Shown piece after piece: positions 54,340 through 62,799 of a stretch of DNA of 64,000 bases (positions are counted from its first letter, which is position 1; every line of letters begins with the position of its first letter). Made by a program: the position numbers and the translations under genes. The notes under the pieces were generated by a model that worked only from the letters and a program-made list of their open reading frames with translations, ran no database searches and was not told where the DNA came from. This DNA is from Bradyrhizobium sp. WBOS07 (GTDB lineage: Bacteria > Pseudomonadota > Alphaproteobacteria > Rhizobiales > Xanthobacteraceae): contig NZ_CP029008.1 of NCBI RefSeq assembly GCF_024585165.1, positions 5,227,501 to 5,291,500 of the forward strand, written 5' to 3'.

Positions 54340-55280
54340 CGGCCAACACAAGGCCCTATGTCGAAGCGCGGGCGCAGAAGGGGCTGTGGGCCGCCTCGCG
54401 GTTTCTGGTGCTGCGCCGGACCAGCCAGCTGCTCTTCCTCGCGCTGTTCCTGTCGGGGCCGCTTCTGGGCGTCTGGATCGCCAAGGGTACGCTGGCTTCG
54501 TCCATGATGCTCGGCGTGCTGCCGCTGACCGATCCGTTCGTCCTGCTGCAGTCGCTCGCGGCGCGCCATTGGCCCGAGGGTCTGTCGCTGATCGGCGCGG
54601 TCATCGTGCTTGCCGCCTATCTCCTGTTCGGCGGCCGGACCTATTGCTCGTGGGTCTGCCCGATCAATCCGGCGACCGATCTCGCCGCCTGGCTGCGGCG
54701 GCGGCTCAACATCACCTTCACCGCCAAGATCCGCCCGGAGCTCAGGCTCTATTTCGTCGGCGCGGTGCTCGCGGCATCAGTGCTGTCGGGCTCGATCGCC
54801 TGGGAGCTGATCAACCCGGTGACGGCGCTGCATCGCGCGCTGGTGTTCGGCCTCTGGTTCGGTGCCGGCGGCACCGCGGCGATCTTCGTGTTCGACCTCC
54901 TGGTCGCCAGGCACGGCTGGTGCGGTCATCTCTGCCCGGTCGGCGCGTTCTACGGCCAGATCGGCAGGGTCGCGCTGCTGCGCGTCACCGCCGATAACCG
55001 CGCCGCCTGCAACGACTGCATGGACTGCTTCGCGGTCTGTCCGGAGCCGCACGTCATCAGCCCCGCGCTCAGGGGCGAGCGGAGCGGCGCCACGCCTGTC
55101 ATCACCGCGGGCGATTGCACGGTCTGCGGCGCCTGCATCGATGTCTGCTCCAAGCAGGTCTTCCATCTCGGTTTGCGCGGCCGCAATGCGGTGCGTCCTG
55201 CCCCCTCCATGACCGCGCCATCGCCAATGGCGCGCGTCGTCTCTTCCCAGCCGGCCGTCCTTGAAAGGGACCTCCCATGA
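54336..55280 (+). CDS. napH: NapH, polytopic membrane ferredoxin-type quinol dehydrogenase
   Basis: 314 residues with four membrane helices, two cytoplasmic CxxxCP motifs (TYCSWVCP, GWCGHLCPVG) and two C-terminal 4Fe-4S clusters (CNDCMDCFAVC; CTVCGACIDVC). NapH oxidises ubiquinol with NapG and is part of the second quinol route to nitrate reductase. Both ends overlap neighbours by four bases (napG, napB). Confidence 0.94.
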   Translation: MTANTRPYVEARAQKGLWAASRFLVLRRTSQLLFLALFLSGPLLGVWIAKGTLASSMMLGVLPLTDPFVLLQSLAARHWPEGLSLIGAVIVLAAYLLFGGRTYCSWVCPINPATDLAAWLRRRLNITFTAKIRPELRLYFVGAVLAASVLSGSIAWELINPVTALHRALVFGLWFGAGGTAAIFVFDLLVARHGWCGHLCPVGAFYGQIGRVALLRVTADNRAACNDCMDCFAVCPEPHVISPALRGERSGATPVITAGDCTVCGACIDVCSKQVFHLGLRGRNAVRPAPSMTAPSPMARVVSSQPAVLERDLP

Positions 55281-55744
55281 CGTTTGTTCGACTGATTCCG
55301 TTGATCGCGGCGGCAGCCGTGGCCGTCGCGCTTGTCATTCCGTTCGCGGCGTCGGGGCCGCTCGCGCAGGAGGCCAAGCAGCACAAGGCGCTGCGCGAGG
55401 CGCCGTTGACCGAGATGTCGCCACCGCCCGAGGTGACCAAGCAATCGGTGCCGGCAAGCGGCTTCGAGCGCGCCTATCGCCAGCAGCCGCCGCTGATTCC
55501 TCACAAGGTCGACGGCTACCAGATCACCACGGAGAACAACGCGTGCATGGGCTGCCACGACTGGCCCGGCAACACGCGAATAAACGCGCCGAAGATCTCC
55601 GAGACGCACTACGTCGACCGCCAGGGCGTGCGGCTCGATAAGGTCGCCGGCACGCGCTATTTCTGCCAGCAATGCCACGTGCCGCAGGCCGATGCGAAGC
55701 CGCTGGTCGGCAACATCTTCAAGAACGCGACACAGGCGAAGTGA
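55277..55744 (+). CDS. napB: NapB, periplasmic diheme cytochrome c subunit
   Basis: 155 residues with an N-terminal signal peptide (about 1-30) and two heme-binding motifs: CMGCH at residues 90-94 and CQQCH at 130-134. It hands electrons to NapA. PLIPHKVDGYQITTENNAC is the usual NapB lead-in, with a histidine as distal ligand. It lies eight bases upstream of napC. Confidence 0.96.
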   Translation: MTFVRLIPLIAAAAVAVALVIPFAASGPLAQEAKQHKALREAPLTEMSPPPEVTKQSVPASGFERAYRQQPPLIPHKVDGYQITTENNACMGCHDWPGNTRINAPKISETHYVDRQGVRLDKVAGTRYFCQQCHVPQADAKPLVGNIFKNATQAK

Positions 55745-55751
55745 GGGGGAC

Positions 55752-56468
55752 ATGCAGGACACCAGCACTTCTGCCGCCATGGCAGCCGAGCGGCCGGGTC
55801 GCCTGAAGCGGCTATGGCGATGGTTCTTCTCGCCGACCGCGCGCTATGCCTGGGGACTGATCGTCGTCGTCGGATTCGGCGCCGGCGTGCTGTTCTGGGG
55901 CGGCTTCAATTGGGCGATGGAGATGACGAACACCGAGCAGTTCTGCATCTCCTGCCACGAGATGAAGGAGAACGTCTATCTCGAGTACCGCAACACCGTG
56001 CACTATTCCAACCGCACCGGTGTCCGCGCCAGCTGTCCGGATTGCCACGTGCCGAAGGAATGGGGACACAAGGTGGTCCGCAAGATCCAGGCCTCGAACG
56101 AGGTGCTGCACAAGATCCTCGGCACCATCGACACGCCTGAGAAGTTCAACGCGCACCGTATCGACCTCGCCAAGAACGTCTGGCGCGCCATGAAGACCAC
56201 CGACTCGCGCGAGTGCCGCAACTGCCACAAGTTCGACCACATGGAATATGCAGTGCAGGAGCCGCGCGCCTCCAAGCTGCACCAGACCGCGTTCGCGCAA
56301 GGCAAGACCTGCATCGATTGCCATCAGGGCATCGCGCATAAGCTGCCGCCCAAGGCGCAGGAAGGATATCGCGACATGCTCGACCATATCGACGAGGTCA
56401 GCCCCATGCAGCGGATGATCGACTTCCTCCAGGATGCCGACGTCGCCAAGGCGAAGGCGGCGAGGTGA
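55752..56468 (+). CDS. napC: NapC, membrane-anchored tetraheme quinol dehydrogenase
   Basis: NapC/NirT family, 238 residues. One N-terminal helix (about 32-53) and four heme sites at residues 65-69 (CISCH), 95-99 (CPDCH), 155-159 (CRNCH) and 187-191 (CIDCH). It moves electrons from quinol to NapB. The stop codon overlaps the start of the following gene (TGATG). Confidence 0.96.
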   Translation: MQDTSTSAAMAAERPGRLKRLWRWFFSPTARYAWGLIVVVGFGAGVLFWGGFNWAMEMTNTEQFCISCHEMKENVYLEYRNTVHYSNRTGVRASCPDCHVPKEWGHKVVRKIQASNEVLHKILGTIDTPEKFNAHRIDLAKNVWRAMKTTDSRECRNCHKFDHMEYAVQEPRASKLHQTAFAQGKTCIDCHQGIAHKLPPKAQEGYRDMLDHIDEVSPMQRMIDFLQDADVAKAKAAR

Positions 56469-57070
56469 TGGACATGCTTCAGCAAACCCGCGATACGGCG
56501 GACAGCGCGGCAAGGCCTTCCGCCGCCCTCAGCGTAGCCCTGGTCTATGACTCGGGTCCCGCCGTGAACCGTTGGTTCACAGGTCTCGTCGCCGAGCTTC
56601 GCCGCTCTGGCAAGAGCCTGGCCGGGCTGATCCAGGAGGACGTGCCCCGGCCGGGTCGCACACGCTGCGACATGGTTCTGCACGAGCTCGCCACCGGCCG
56701 GTCGATCTCGATCTCGGAGGATCTCGGCGCGGGCGCGACCTCCTGCCGCCTCTCCACGCCGCGCCTGCTCGAAGCGGCGCAATTGGTCGAAGCCCAACTC
56801 GCCGACGCCGAGATCGTCTTTCTCAACAAGTTCGGCAAGGCCGAGGCGGAAGGCGGCGGCCTGCGCGATCTGATTGCCCATTGCATCGAGTCCGGCAAGA
56901 GCCTCGTGATCGGCGTTCCCCGCAGCAACCTCGAGGCCTGGACCGATTTCTGCGGCGAATACTTCAGGACGGTCGCGGCAACGCCGGAGCCGCACCAGGA
57001 TGCGATCGCGGCGCTTGCGGTCCTGCTTGGCCAGCCCAGGGTCGGCACCGAGCATCTGCACCTGATCTGA
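56468..57070 (+). CDS. DUF2478-family protein directly coupled to napC
   Basis: 200 residues of the DUF2478 type: LSVALVYDSGPAVNRWFTG, LAGLIQEDVPRPGRTRCDMVLHELATG, and ADAEIVFLNKFGKAEAEGGGLRD. The family has a P-loop NTPase-like fold (THEP1-related) and is often found near molybdenum transport or molybdoenzyme genes. Here the Walker A site is degenerate, so nucleotide hydrolysis is doubtful. The start overlaps the napC stop, so it is part of the nap operon and may help molybdenum cofactor supply to NapA (inference). Confidence 0.8.
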   Translation: MDMLQQTRDTADSAARPSAALSVALVYDSGPAVNRWFTGLVAELRRSGKSLAGLIQEDVPRPGRTRCDMVLHELATGRSISISEDLGAGATSCRLSTPRLLEAAQLVEAQLADAEIVFLNKFGKAEAEGGGLRDLIAHCIESGKSLVIGVPRSNLEAWTDFCGEYFRTVAATPEPHQDAIAALAVLLGQPRVGTEHLHLI

Positions 57071-57192
57071 GGCCGCGCTCCGGCGCGCGATCCCTGTCCT
57101 TCCACGCCGCGGAATTGACGGCCATGGTGGACAGGATCGCCTCGCTCAATACAATGCCCGCAACAACAAGACAGTAGCGGGAGAGCGACGCC

Positions 57193-58395
57193 ATGAAGTT
57201 CGGCATCTTCTATGAGCTGCAATTGCCGCGGCCCTGGGTGGCCGGTGATGAGCTCGCCCTCTATCAGAACGCGCTGACGCAGATGGAGCTCGCCGACAGG
57301 CTCGGTTACCACCATGCCTGGGTGGTCGAGCATCACTTCCTCGAGGAATATTCGCACTCGCCCTCGCCGGAATCCTTTCTCGCCGCGGCGAGCCAGCGCA
57401 CCAGGAACATCCGGCTCGGCCACGGCATCCTCCAGCTCACCACCAACCATCCGGCGCGCATCGCCGAGCGCGTTGCCGTGCTCGATCTGCTCTCGAGCGG
57501 CCGCTGCGAGTTCGGCATGGGCGAGAGCGCGTCCATCACCGAGCTGACGCCGTTCGGCCGCGACATGGAGACCAAGAAGGAGGTGTTCGAGGAGGCCGTT
57601 GCCGCGATCTTTCCGATGTTCAAGGACGCCGGCAGCGAGCACCACGGCAAGTACTTCGACATTCCCTTGCGCAACGTCGTGCCCAAGCCGGTGCAGAAGC
57701 CGCACCCGCCGCTGTGGATGGCATGCTCGCAGCTGCCGACCATCGAGCGCGCCGGCCGCCACGGCTTCGGCGCGCTCGGCTTTCAGTTCGTCAGCGCCGA
57801 TGCCGCGCACGCCTGGGTGCACGCCTATTACAACGCCATGACCAAGCGGCTGCACAAGCTTGCCGACTACGAGATCAACCCGAACATGGCGCTGGTCTCG
57901 TTCTTCATGTGTGCCAAGACCGACGAGGAGGCGCGGGCGCGCGCCGACGGCGCCACCTTCTTCCAATTCGCGCTGCGCTTCTACGGCGCCTCGCAGAATC
58001 GCCAGCGGCCCGCGCCCTACACCGTCAACATGTGGGACGAGTACAACAAGTGGAAGCGCGACAATCCCGAGGCGCAGGAGGCGGCGCTGCGCGGCGGCCT
58101 GATCGGCTCGCCGGAGACGATCCGCAGGAAACTGAGGCGCTTCCAGTCCTCGCACATCGACCAGGTCATCCTGCTCAACCAGGCCGGCAAGAACGGCCAT
58201 GAGCACATCTGCGAATCGCTCGAGTTGTTCGGCCGCGAGGTGATGCCGGAGTTCCAGAACGATCCGGCGCAGGCCGAATGGAAACGGGGCGTGATGAGCG
58301 GCGAGATCGAGCTGGAAGAGATTGACACGCAAGCCTTCACCGACCGCTACGGCAAGCTCGCGATTAACGTCGCTCCGGTGAAGGCGGTGGGGTAG
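57193..58395 (+). CDS. Luciferase-like (LLM) flavin-dependent monooxygenase
   Basis: 400-residue F420/FMN-dependent TIM-barrel enzyme. Family features: MKFGIFYELQLPRPW, YHHAWVVEHHFLEEYSHSPSP, LGHGILQLTTNHPARIAERVAVLDLLSSGRCEFGMGES, and the C-terminal GLIGSPETIRRKL. The substrate is unknown. It lies 122 bp after the DUF2478 gene in the same direction, so it may be co-transcribed with nap, an unusual partner for nitrate reductase. Confidence 0.88.
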   Translation: MKFGIFYELQLPRPWVAGDELALYQNALTQMELADRLGYHHAWVVEHHFLEEYSHSPSPESFLAAASQRTRNIRLGHGILQLTTNHPARIAERVAVLDLLSSGRCEFGMGESASITELTPFGRDMETKKEVFEEAVAAIFPMFKDAGSEHHGKYFDIPLRNVVPKPVQKPHPPLWMACSQLPTIERAGRHGFGALGFQFVSADAAHAWVHAYYNAMTKRLHKLADYEINPNMALVSFFMCAKTDEEARARADGATFFQFALRFYGASQNRQRPAPYTVNMWDEYNKWKRDNPEAQEAALRGGLIGSPETIRRKLRRFQSSHIDQVILLNQAGKNGHEHICESLELFGREVMPEFQNDPAQAEWKRGVMSGEIELEEIDTQAFTDRYGKLAINVAPVKAVG

Positions 58396-58621
58396 GGAGC
58401 TCCGCATCTGACATGGGCCCCGGCTCGGCAGCGCATCACTAGGGTGTTGCGCTGCGTCCGAGGCACGAGACGGCCGATCAACACACCCGCTCTCATGTCC
58501 CGGACCAGCAACAACGCGCAAAGCGTTGCTGCGCCGAGCCGGGACCTAGAAGCGCCGCCGGCTTTCGGCGCATCATCGTTGCTGCTATCCTTCCGCAAAA
58601 CAGCGTCTGACGGAGGAAGCG

Positions 58622-59398
58622 ATGCGGCCCAACGGGAGGCCCGTGAATCAAGCGACTGGCGATGTCACGCCTGCGGTGCTCGCCATCGGTCGCCCGGATT
58701 TCCCGGACATTCTGATCGACACGCTACGTTGCCACGCCGGTGTCGGCCATTGCATGGTGTTCGCGCTGAATCGCGCTGGCGCCGCGACCTGCCTGCTCGA
58801 TGCCGGCAACATCCCGATCGGCGGCGATCTCGGCGCGGCCTATGCCGGTCAATTCCACGAATCCGACCCCAATCGCGATGCGCTGTTCGAAGGCGAGGGC
58901 GGCGGGCCGATCATGTTGCCCGCGTTCGCGCCGCGCATGTACGGTACGCGCTACCGCAAGATCTTCTTCCACGATTCCGGCATCGTCGACAAATGCGCCA
59001 CCGCGATCTGGGCCGGCGACACCTGCTTCTACGTCAATTTCTATCGCATCGCCGCCCAGGGCCGCTTCAACGGTGCGCAGCGCGAACGGCTTGAGGCGAT
59101 CGCACCGGCGATCAGCGCGAGCGTCGCCCGCCATTTTCAGGAGAAGGCGACGCCCGAGCGGTCTCTCGCCGAACTGTTTGCGACCCGCGCGCCGCTCGCC
59201 GGTCTCACGCCGCGCGAGCAGGAGGTCTGCCGGCGCATCCTCGCAGGCTTCAGCTCGGAAGCGATCTCGCAGGCGCTCGGCATCAGCCTGCATTCGACGC
59301 TGACCTATCGCAAGCGCGCCTATCAGCGGCTCGGCATCTCCTCGCAGAGCGAGCTGTTTGCGATCGTGCTGCGGCTGCTCACGCGCAGCCTGAACTGA
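58622..59398 (+). CDS. LuxR-family regulator with an unrecognised N-terminal sensor domain
   Basis: 258 residues. The C-terminal helix-turn-helix (about 193-250) reads LTPREQEVCRRILAGFSSEAISQALGISLHSTLTYRKRAYQRLGI, a good NarL/LuxR domain. The N-terminal about 185 residues do not match a receiver or an autoinducer domain; they may be GAF-like (HCMVFALNRAGAATCLLDAGN). GGAGG precedes the ATG. No sensor kinase is nearby. A role in nap or LLM control is possible but unproven. Confidence 0.82.
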   Translation: MRPNGRPVNQATGDVTPAVLAIGRPDFPDILIDTLRCHAGVGHCMVFALNRAGAATCLLDAGNIPIGGDLGAAYAGQFHESDPNRDALFEGEGGGPIMLPAFAPRMYGTRYRKIFFHDSGIVDKCATAIWAGDTCFYVNFYRIAAQGRFNGAQRERLEAIAPAISASVARHFQEKATPERSLAELFATRAPLAGLTPREQEVCRRILAGFSSEAISQALGISLHSTLTYRKRAYQRLGISSQSELFAIVLRLLTRSLN

Positions 59399-59705
59399 GG
59401 CTGCCGTCGAGAACGGGCCGGCCCTCGCGATCATGTCGTGCAGGCCCTCGCCGTGGCGAAGATCCGGCTTGGACTCGGGTCGCCGCTTCGGCGTCATCGG
59501 CAGCCAGAACGGCCCACTCCGGTTGCCTGATGCGGGCGCCCTTCGTGAACGGCTGCGTCCATTTCGTAGGCGAGCGCTTGCCCCATCAAACAACGTTAGG
59601 TGCAACCGATCGTGCAATCCGTTGTCAGGTTGTTCCGATCCAGATGCGACGATAGTTGCATATGAGGTCGCGCCGGATTGCCGACGTAATCTATGGTAGT
59701 GCTCC
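59399..59705. other. 307-bp gap downstream of the LuxR regulator
   Basis: I see no gene, hairpin or FixK box here. Its second half (from about 59595) looks more AT-rich than the surroundings and may hold the promoter of the orphan ORF at 59706. Confidence 0.3.
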
Positions 59706-60161
59706 GTGGCAGCGGCGTGCCGAGATGAGCGCACGTTGGACTATGTCGATGCCGCATTGACGCGGGCGACGGCGCCGCAACCGCTCGCCGCCAACTTCCC
59801 TGACGCCGTCACTTCGTCCGCAACTCTGGCCTCGGCTCTGGAGATCCTGTCCGCGAGTCAAGCGCTCTCGATCGACGAACAGTTCCGGCGCGCGATGGAT
59901 GCCATGGCAGAGCCGGCATCGACGAGCAAGCCGGACGCAACGCGTGATAGAGCAGACGCCGCTGTTCCGTCGTACCCTGGCGTCAACGCGGACACTTGGG
60001 TTGGGCGCCTGGCGAGCGGTGAGGGTGCAACGGACCGGCCGCCCACGCTCCTCGCGCTGATGCGACAGGAGATGTCGGCGTTCGGCGCCAACGCCGGTGC
60101 GGCCGATTGCGCTTGGCGCAAGGACACGGCAGCGCATCCGGTAGATTTCTTCGCCGGCTGA
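59706..60161 (+). CDS. Orphan hypothetical protein (151 aa)
   Basis: Begins at a GTG directly after an in-frame stop. Composition is Ala/Ser/Thr-rich with a helical middle (SATLASALEILSASQALSIDEQFRRAMDAMAE) and a C-terminal DFFAG. Codon third positions are G/C-biased as in real genes here, but I recognise no family and see no clear ribosome site. Its reverse frame is also open. Existence is uncertain. Confidence 0.45.
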   Translation: MAAACRDERTLDYVDAALTRATAPQPLAANFPDAVTSSATLASALEILSASQALSIDEQFRRAMDAMAEPASTSKPDATRDRADAAVPSYPGVNADTWVGRLASGEGATDRPPTLLALMRQEMSAFGANAGAADCAWRKDTAAHPVDFFAG

Positions 60162-60223
60162 CCCTGCCTGTGCCTGCCGTATCAACAAGCCCGCCGGATT
60201 CCTGATCGGCCTGCCGCCCGTTC

Positions 60224-62008
60224 TCAGACGAGCTCGATGTCGCCGGGATAGCCGGCATCACTCAGCTTCTCAAAGAAGGCTCCGGTCAGGATATGCCGGG
60301 GCTCCGGCAATCCCCCTGGTGTTCCCCAGGCGCAGCCGGTGCTCCGACATGCTTTCATGTCGTACACGAAGGCGGCGGCGAGATCGATCAGGATCTCCCG
60401 CCAGGTGACGACATAGACGTCGTCGCGAATCTTCCAATAGCTTGCCTCGTCCGTCCCGCAATCGCCCCTGCGCATGCCCTTCAGGCACTGATAGGAGTAC
60501 CAGCGCGTGTTCAGGTAGATGTGCTCGTAAACCGTGTCCTCGCTGTAGCGGTAGATCGCTCGTGTTCCGATCAGATCGCGCGTCGGCTCGGGGGCAGGGA
60601 GTTGCGGGCGCGACGGGGAGCCGCCAAGCCGTCCCTTCGTGAACCGCTGGGTCACGCGGGTCTTTCTCGCGAAGGGCTGCCGATCGTCGGCGAGTTGCGA
60701 TGCAATGAAGACCGCATGATGAGTGCTCAGGTCCAGGATGATGGCCATCGTCTCACGGGTGCGCGGCGGCAGCATCGCCACGATGAGAAGCACGTCTGGC
60801 GCGGCCTCGACCACATCGACAGGACACAGGCCGCTCCGACCCAGCGCAAGGCCGGGTAGCCCGCTCCACCGCAACGCTCCATCGGACAGGAATTCGAGCG
60901 CTGCCTTCCCGTCGGCTTCGAGCGATATTTCCAGGGCCTGCCCCACCAGGCGATCCGTGCTTGCCTGGCGATTGACCGAGAGCCCGCTCGCAACAGCATT
61001 GGAGGACGGCGGAGCACCGGATGCCGGGCGCCCGCCGGCCGCGGCGTCGACCGGAAAGCTTTCGCCGACGAGACGCTCCGACAAGGCCCAAACGGCCTCG
61101 GCGTGGACGTGATCGAGGGCCCACGGCATGATCCCGTTCGGCAGACGCGGATCCGGGTTCACCTCGGAGAACCCGCAATCTTCCAGAAAGCGGCCGCCTT
61201 GCCCGTCCAGCTCGGGATGAACCAGCGCCCAGACCATCGTCGCGGCTCCGGCGGCCAGACTTTTGCGCGGAAGGTTGGAAACCTCCGGCTGGCGGGCACG
61301 TAGCGGCGCGAAATCGTCCTGGGTCAGATGGTGGTGAAGGTTGGTGTCGGTGATGATCCCAGGCGCCACCGTGAACGCACGAACGCCTTCGTTGCGATGG
61401 CGCGCGTCGAAGGCCAAGGCGAACAGAGCATTGGCCGATTTCGATTGACCGTAGGCGTCCCAGCGGTCGTAGGGCTTGTGATGGAAGTTCGGGTCGTCGA
61501 GGTCGACATTGTGCAGCCGATGGGCGCCTGAGGTCATGACGACCAGCCGCGATGGAGCCCGCGCCTTGAGCAGCGGCGCCAGTCGATTGACGAGCAGGAA
61601 ATGCCCGAGATGATTGGCCCCGAATTGCATCTCGAATCCGTCCGAGGTGAGGGCGTGGTCGATCGCCATCACACCTGCATTTGCGACGATCCCGTCGAGT
61701 CCGCTGTAGCCAGCTGCCACACCTTCCGTAAACCCCCGCACGCTCGCCAATGAAGCGAGGTCGACTTGGCGGATATCGAGCTTGGCGTCAGGAATGGTCG
61801 ACTTGATCGCGGCAGCGGCGGCCTCTCCCTTCTCGAGTGAGCGCACCGCCATGATGATGCTTGCGCCGCGTGATGCCAGGACGCGAGCGGTTTCCCGGCC
61901 GAGACCCGACGATGCGCCGGTGACGAGATAGACCTTGCCGGACAAGTCGATGTCGGCAAGGACCTCTTCGGCTGTCGTTTCGCGGTTGAAGCCAAAGCTC
62001 CTGTTCAT
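60224..62008 (-). CDS. SDR dehydrogenase fused to a MoaF-like domain
   Basis: 594 residues in two parts. Residues 1-320 are a short-chain dehydrogenase of the retinol-dehydrogenase-like class: TGASSGLG (30-37), NAG (110-112), catalytic Ser160, Tyr186 and Lys190. Residues about 350-594 resemble MoaF: RQASTDRLVGQALEI, THHAVFIASQ, then EPTRDLIGTRAIYRYSEDTV, YEHIYLN and DCGTDEASYWK. MoaF proteins have a calycin-type fold and unproven function. A Gly/Pro/Ala-rich linker (325-345) joins them without a stop, so this is a single-chain fusion. It is the last gene after an SsuABC-like importer, 29 bp downstream, which may deliver its substrate. Confidence 0.8.
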   Translation of the reverse strand: MNRSFGFNRETTAEEVLADIDLSGKVYLVTGASSGLGRETARVLASRGASIIMAVRSLEKGEAAAAAIKSTIPDAKLDIRQVDLASLASVRGFTEGVAAGYSGLDGIVANAGVMAIDHALTSDGFEMQFGANHLGHFLLVNRLAPLLKARAPSRLVVMTSGAHRLHNVDLDDPNFHHKPYDRWDAYGQSKSANALFALAFDARHRNEGVRAFTVAPGIITDTNLHHHLTQDDFAPLRARQPEVSNLPRKSLAAGAATMVWALVHPELDGQGGRFLEDCGFSEVNPDPRLPNGIMPWALDHVHAEAVWALSERLVGESFPVDAAAGGRPASGAPPSSNAVASGLSVNRQASTDRLVGQALEISLEADGKAALEFLSDGALRWSGLPGLALGRSGLCPVDVVEAAPDVLLIVAMLPPRTRETMAIILDLSTHHAVFIASQLADDRQPFARKTRVTQRFTKGRLGGSPSRPQLPAPEPTRDLIGTRAIYRYSEDTVYEHIYLNTRWYSYQCLKGMRRGDCGTDEASYWKIRDDVYVVTWREILIDLAAAFVYDMKACRSTGCAWGTPGGLPEPRHILTGAFFEKLSDAGYPGDIELV

Positions 62009-62037
62009 TGGCGGGTTCCTCCTGGAGATGTCTCATG

Positions 62038-62799
62038 TCATGAGCGAACGGCGCGCCAGGGCGTGAGCGCGCGTTCGATGAAGCCGAGCAGGGTATTGTT
62101 GATGGCGCCGACGACGCCGAGCAGGATGATCCCGGCATAGAGATCGGTGCTGCGAAATGAGCGCGCGGCCATCATGATGGTCGCGCCGAGCCCCTCCTGT
62201 GCCGTGATCATTTCGCCGACTACCGTGATGATCAGGCACGCGGTCAGTGACAGCCGCATTCCCGCGATTGCGTCCGGTAGCGCGTTAGGCAGGCCGAATT
62301 TGATGGCGAAGCCGAGCGGTCCAATGCCGAGATTCCGGGCGACCTCGCGCAGGCGCGGATCGATCGCGCTGAAGCCATGAATGGTCGGCAAGAGCACAGG
62401 CCAGACCGCACCAAAGGCGATGATGCCGAGCAACATGCCCGGTTGAAGCCCGAACAAGGCGATGCCGACGGGCAGAAGTGTTGAAGCCGGGAGCGGACGC
62501 AGCAGTTCGAGCGTCGGCATCAGCCAGTAGCGTGCGCGCGGCGACAAGCCGATCAGGGCGCCGAGCAAGATGCCGCCGAGTGAGGCCAGCATCCAGCCAT
62601 AGATCATCCGCTCCATTGTGGAGACCGTGAGAGCAAAGAGATCGCCGCGGGTCAGACCCTGCCAGAGATTGGTGAAGGTCGATGAGGGCGAAGGCAGGAA
62701 GATCGGTCGCACCAGGCCGCTCGCCGTCGTCAGCTGCCACAGCAGAAAGATCGAGAACGTCACGAGAACCGAGCCGGCTCGCAGAGACCGGTTGCTCAT
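62038..62799 (-). CDS. SsuC/TauC-type ABC permease (second)
   Basis: 253 residues, six spans, with EVARNLGIGPLGFAIKFGLPNALPDAIAGMRLSL as the EAA loop region and TACLIITVVGEMITAQEGLGATI after it, the usual pattern of sulfonate/nitrate/taurine permeases. It overlaps the upstream permease by four bases. The real substrate is unknown. Two different permeases form the channel here, rather than the single SsuC homodimer. Confidence 0.88.
   Translation of the reverse strand: MSNRSLRAGSVLVTFSIFLLWQLTTASGLVRPIFLPSPSSTFTNLWQGLTRGDLFALTVSTMERMIYGWMLASLGGILLGALIGLSPRARYWLMPTLELLRPLPASTLLPVGIALFGLQPGMLLGIIAFGAVWPVLLPTIHGFSAIDPRLREVARNLGIGPLGFAIKFGLPNALPDAIAGMRLSLTACLIITVVGEMITAQEGLGATIMMAARSFRSTDLYAGIILLGVVGAINNTLLGFIERALTPWRAVRS

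Noticed and set aside
57124..57177. 17-codon ORF between the DUF2478 and LLM genes
   Set aside because: No ribosome site, no repeat of control codons, no sign of conservation; more likely untranslated leader.
56545..58521. 658-codon minus-strand open frame opposite the DUF2478 and LLM genes
   Set aside because: Spans two genes and the gap between them, with no domain. A by-product of high GC content.
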